The translations under genes and the position numbers were made by a program. Positions 61,004 to 64,000 of a stretch of 64,000 bases of DNA are shown piece by piece. The DNA lies in assembly GCF_021202945.1 (NCBI RefSeq), contig NZ_JAJOYR010000002.1, positions 1,124,453 through 1,188,452 on the forward strand. Direction: 5' to 3'. The DNA is from Stenotrophomonas sp. SY1. Lineage in GTDB: Bacteria > Pseudomonadota > Gammaproteobacteria > Xanthomonadales > Xanthomonadaceae. Numbering within the stretch: position 1 is the first letter of the stretch; every line of letters begins with the position of its first letter. The notes under the pieces are model-generated. The model saw nothing but the letters and a program-made list of their open reading frames with translations, was not told where the DNA came from and searched no databases.

Positions 61004-61663
61004 TCAGTCGCGGTCCGGCGCCCCCAGCGGAAACAGCACCCGGTAAGGGCGTGCCTCGTCCACCGCACGGGCGAACGAAGGCCGCGCCAGCAATCGCGCA
61101 CGGTATCCGCGCAACAGCGGATGGGCATCGCTGATCGGGTGTGTCCAGTCGGCGTAGAACAGTGATGGGGCGGCGGCACAGTCGGCCAGGCTGAACTGCG
61201 CGCCGCAGGCCCAATAGCGATCCGGCAACTGCGTCTCCAGCCATGCGTAGGCCAGCTCCAGTTTCTGTCGCGCCTGCGCGCGACCGTCCTCGGCCTTGCC
61301 CGGATCACCGGTCAGTGCCATCGCCACGGCATGCTGCACCGGGCTCATCACATGCAGGTCGAAGAAGCGGTCCATGAAGCGCACGTCCAGCGCCTGCATC
61401 GCATCGGCCGGCAACAACGACACCGGCCCGGCATGCTGCAATTGCAGGTACTCGATGATGATGCTGGTCTCCACCACCGCGCGCTCGCCATCCAGCAGCA
61501 ACGGAAACTTGCCCAGCGGCCAGTGCCGCAACCACTCCGCCGCATGCTCAGGCGTATCCGGCCCGAGGTTGCGGAACTGGAACGGCGTGTCGTTTTCGTA
61601 CAGCGCAATCAGCACCTTCTGCGTGTACGAAGAAAACGGATGTCCATACAGCGCCAATGACAT
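61004..61663 (-). CDS. Glutathione S-transferase family protein
   Basis: The 219-residue GST has the thioredoxin-like N-terminal domain (MSLALYGHPFSSYTQKVLIALYEND, with Ser-Ser near the expected catalytic position). The WLRHWPLGKFPLLLDGERAVVETSIIIEYLQ stretch binds glutathione (cis-Pro and Glu-Thr-Ser). The C-terminal helical domain has AYAWLETQLPDRYWACGAQFSLADCAAAPSLFYAD. A detoxification or dehalogenation role is typical; substrate unknown. The ATG at 61663 is used because it begins the GST fold. Confidence 0.9.
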   Translation of the reverse strand: MSLALYGHPFSSYTQKVLIALYENDTPFQFRNLGPDTPEHAAEWLRHWPLGKFPLLLDGERAVVETSIIIEYLQLQHAGPVSLLPADAMQALDVRFMDRFFDLHVMSPVQHAVAMALTGDPGKAEDGRAQARQKLELAYAWLETQLPDRYWACGAQFSLADCAAAPSLFYADWTHPISDAHPLLRGYRARLLARPSFARAVDEARPYRVLFPLGAPDRD

Positions 61664-61680
61664 TGCGGTTGCTCCGGTTG

Positions 61681-62805
61681 TTACATCAGTGGATCGGACG
61701 ACGGCGGGCAATCACTGTCCGCCGGACGCCCGGCGAAACGTTCGGTCATCCAGGCGATGGCCGTGTTCGCCGATGCGATGGCGGTGGTGGCATGACCGGT
61801 ATCGGGCAGCAGCAGATAGCGTGCGGCAACACCACGCTGGCAGCTGCGCTGGAAGAATGCCTCGGTCACTGCGGTGGTCACCAGCTTGTCGCCATTGGAT
61901 TGAACCAGCAGCAACGGCACGGCAGCGTTCTCCAGCGCGGCAAGCGAGTTGCGCGCGATCAGCCCATCCCACGGTGCGCGCCCGGTCAGGTCCAGCCCGC
62001 CCAGGCGTATCCGCAGGCGCAATGCACGCAGCAGCGCGGCTGCCGAGAACGGGTCACCTTCGCAGCCAGCGGTGGCACGCGTGATCACGCCACGCGTGGT
62101 GGCGTCGGCGATGCCGGAAAGATCAGCGCCGTAGACCTTGGACCAGCTCTGCGCGGTGAACGCGGTCAGCACCGCACGCACGGTGGCATCTGCCTGCTGC
62201 ATGTTCTGGCCCAGGTCGGTGGGCGGTGATATCGCAGCCACGCCCAGCAGTTCCAGTTCCGGTGCGTAGGACTGCAGCCGCTGCGCGCTGAACAATGCCG
62301 CATGCCCGCCCTGAGAATGGCCCCAGGCCACGAAGCGGCGGCCTGCCTGGGCGCGGCCGAAATTGCGTGCCGCGCGTACCGAGTCCAGTACCGCCGCTGC
62401 GGCCGCATCGCCGACCAGGTAGGCATGCGGCCCACGCGTGCCCAGCCCCGGATAGTCGGTAGCCACCACCGTCCAGCCGCGCGCGAGCATGTCGGTCAGG
62501 GCGGGGATCTGTTCCAGCGAGCGGATCGGGGTGCAGGCCGAGTCGATGCCGACGGTGCCATGTGCCCAGGCCACCACATCGCGACCAGCAACCGGCGGCG
62601 CACCATCAGGCACCAGCAGCACGCCGCTGGATTCGGTGCGGTCACCGTCAAGGTCGGTGGTTTCGTAACGGATACGCCAGGCGCTGGCACCGGCGGGCGC
62701 ATCGTCCATGGCCCTGGCGCTGATCATCCGCCCGGGCGCGGCCCAGGCGGGCAGCGCGGCGGCCAGCAACATTGCTACCCACAAGATGGCGAGCGTCCTG
62801 GTCAT
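61681..62805 (-). CDS. Secreted lipase-like alpha/beta hydrolase
   Basis: The 374-residue product has a signal peptide (MTRTLAILWVAMLLAAALPAWA). The alpha/beta hydrolase core shows the nucleophile elbow RFVAWGHSQGGHAALFSAQ, VVATDYPGLGTRGPHAYL, and the catalytic His in LLLPDTGHATTAIASAN with the acidic residue in LVQSNGDKLVTT. It resembles the LIP (secretory lipase) family. It probably acts on lipids or esters outside the cytoplasm. It ends 17 bases before the GST gene, which is on the same strand. Confidence 0.85.
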   Translation of the reverse strand: MTRTLAILWVAMLLAAALPAWAAPGRMISARAMDDAPAGASAWRIRYETTDLDGDRTESSGVLLVPDGAPPVAGRDVVAWAHGTVGIDSACTPIRSLEQIPALTDMLARGWTVVATDYPGLGTRGPHAYLVGDAAAAAVLDSVRAARNFGRAQAGRRFVAWGHSQGGHAALFSAQRLQSYAPELELLGVAAISPPTDLGQNMQQADATVRAVLTAFTAQSWSKVYGADLSGIADATTRGVITRATAGCEGDPFSAAALLRALRLRIRLGGLDLTGRAPWDGLIARNSLAALENAAVPLLLVQSNGDKLVTTAVTEAFFQRSCQRGVAARYLLLPDTGHATTAIASANTAIAWMTERFAGRPADSDCPPSSDPLM

Positions 62806-63118
62806 CTCCTCCCCTCTGGCCTGCGTGTCCGCAGGCTGCGGGCGATCGTAACCGAGCATCGGCCAAGGAGGACTTCACGCTTGGCCGCCTCCCCCCAACC
62901 CCGCTCCTCGCCCCGGCTTCGCGCACTGCGCGAAGCGTTCACACCTGTACGAGCCTGCGGCTCATCAGCAACATGCGCCCATCCCGCAAGGGGAGAAGGA
63001 GCCAACGATGCGCCGCGCAAGCGGGGATTCAGCGCAACGGAATCCCGGTGCTTGCCGATGAGCTGGCCGGGAGGTTCGGCTGGGATTTCATCCCAGCCTG
63101 GGCTGCCGTCTGTTGCCG
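62806..63118. other. Intergenic region between the lipase and hglS genes
   Basis: These 313 bases contain degenerate copies of the CCCCAACCCC-type repeat (62889-62901), a CTTCGCGCA CTG CGCGAAG hairpin near 62919-62936, and GAGCCTGCGGCTC near 62952-62964. No gene was recognised. Confidence 0.5.
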
Positions 63119-64000
63119 TCAAACCGCCGAAAGGCTGGCCAGCGATTCGGCCTGCAGACGTTCGTAGATGGCGAACTCGTCGTTGACCTTGGCACCCAAC
63201 GCCTGCTCGAACGCATCGCGATTGGCGCGTGCGGCGTACGCACGTTGCTCGTCACCGCCGAGGTTGGACTGGAAGATGCCTGCAGCACTGACCGGCAGGA
63301 AATCCTCGTAGATGATCGGATCGGCGCTGGCCAGCCCGTTCGCGATCAGTACTTCGGCCGGCACGGCGCGTTCGCTTGCAGGCGTCGCGCGACCGGCATC
63401 GGTCAACGCATAGCGGTAATAACCCAACCCTTCGCGGCGCAGCACCTCATCCTGATCCGGGAAGCCGGCAAATGCCGTCTGCAGGCGCTGCGTGTAATCC
63501 CCGCCGGTGCTGCCGGCACCGCCGCTCTCGCGGGCCTGCGCCAGCAGCGTGTCGTACAGCGCGCGGCCCTTCGGCGTCAGTGCCAGGCCGCGCTGTTCGA
63601 TCTCACCGAAACGGGCGGTGTGGGTGCCAGCCTCCTCGCCGCTGCCGGACGGGAAATGCACCATTTCCTCCAATGCCTTGAAGCTGGTCTGGCGCAGCAG
63701 GATCGGGCAGGCACGACGCGGCGGACCTTCGATCACCGCCTTGGCGGCCAGGCCGCGCGCATGCATGGCAGCCTGCGCGGCGTCGATATCCAGCGTGCGC
63801 GGAGTGAGGTGGTTGATGTGCGGGCCACGGAAGCTCACCACGTCAGCCACCAGACGATGCGCGCCCTGCAGAGCCTGATACGTCTCCAGCGAAACCGTGG
63901 CCTGGTTGTGCCAGCGGAAGGTTTCCAGCGCCTCCACCACGAAACGCCAGGCATCGTCTTCGCTCAAGCCCCCTTCGCGCTCGCACTGCTCGATCAGCTG
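63119..64000 (-). CDS. hglS: 2-Oxoadipate dioxygenase/decarboxylase (DUF1338), C-terminal part
   Basis: HglS converts 2-oxoadipate to D-2-hydroxyglutarate in D-lysine catabolism, using Fe(II). The visible part (about 294 residues) starts mid-protein and ends at the stop codon at 63119. It has FRWHNQATVSLETYQALQGAHRL, FRGPHINHLTPRTLDIDAAQAAM (His ligand), EGPPRRACPILLRQTSFKALEE and the Glu-rich ARFGEIEQRGLALTPKGRALYD. The 5' end lies beyond base 64000. The DUF1338 name is kept as an alternative because the substrate is inferred from the family. Confidence 0.88.
   Translation of the reverse strand, partial: QLIEQCEREGGLSEDDAWRFVVEALETFRWHNQATVSLETYQALQGAHRLVADVVSFRGPHINHLTPRTLDIDAAQAAMHARGLAAKAVIEGPPRRACPILLRQTSFKALEEMVHFPSGSGEEAGTHTARFGEIEQRGLALTPKGRALYDTLLAQARESGGAGSTGGDYTQRLQTAFAGFPDQDEVLRREGLGYYRYALTDAGRATPASERAVPAEVLIANGLASADPIIYEDFLPVSAAGIFQSNLGGDEQRAYAARANRDAFEQALGAKVNDEFAIYERLQAESLASLSAV

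Overview
The window is a GC-rich piece of a gammaproteobacterial chromosome, most likely Stenotrophomonas (Xanthomonadaceae). The reasons are the close fit of trpE, purC, kynA and pdhA to xanthomonad proteins, an Ax21-family outer-membrane protein gene, and many short GTAG-type palindromes of the SMAG kind known from S. maltophilia. No tRNA, rRNA, CRISPR array, prophage or complete insertion sequence was seen. Most of the window is ordinary core and near-core chromosome.

Layout. 1-7.6 kb: start of trpE, a secreted PI-PLC, a YegS-type lipid kinase, a GNAT-rpe-J-domain cluster, purC, an Mpo1-like membrane protein and a tandem universal stress protein. 7.7-13.6 kb: a complete six-gene Pha/Mrp-type multisubunit cation/H+ antiporter operon with fused A and B subunits. 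13.6-16.5 kb: small exported proteins and a CaCA antiporter. 16.6-20.2 kb: tyrosine catabolism (hpd, hmgA) with a divergent MarR regulator; a small DUF559 nuclease gene framed by a 42-bp inverted repeat sits between hpd and hmgA. 20.3-25 kb: a membrane protein, a thioredoxin-like lipoprotein, a POT peptide symporter and kynA. 25.4-29.4 kb: pdhA-pdhB-SH3 protein-pdhC operon closed by an intrinsic terminator. 29.4-36 kb: small unknown genes, a VOC protein, an SDR, an NAD(P)-binding protein, a diguanylate cyclase, and an ECF-like sigma factor with a membrane partner. 36-44 kb: DUF808 protein, ABC1/UbiB-like kinase, opgB, and an MscS-family channel. 44-49 kb: FAD oxidoreductase, small proteins and ax21. 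49-52.4 kb: copper module (cueR, copA, divergent copZ) with two recognisable MerR-type promoters. 52.5-64 kb: small exported proteins, porins, bioA-bioD, HPP family protein, GST, secreted lipase, and a partial 2-oxoadipate dioxygenase gene.

Functional links. Tyrosine (hpd, hmgA) and tryptophan (kynA) catabolism are both present. Copper efflux, its sensor and a chaperone form one divergent regulon. The PDH complex genes lack an E3 gene here. The most unusual signal is a family of hairpin plus G-rich repeats (GGGAGAGGGGTTGGGGAGAGGG core, a canonical G-quadruplex pattern). One pair brackets the DUF559 nuclease gene, supplying its last codons and stop codon, and looks like a small mobile or domesticated cassette placed inside the hpd-hmgA operon.
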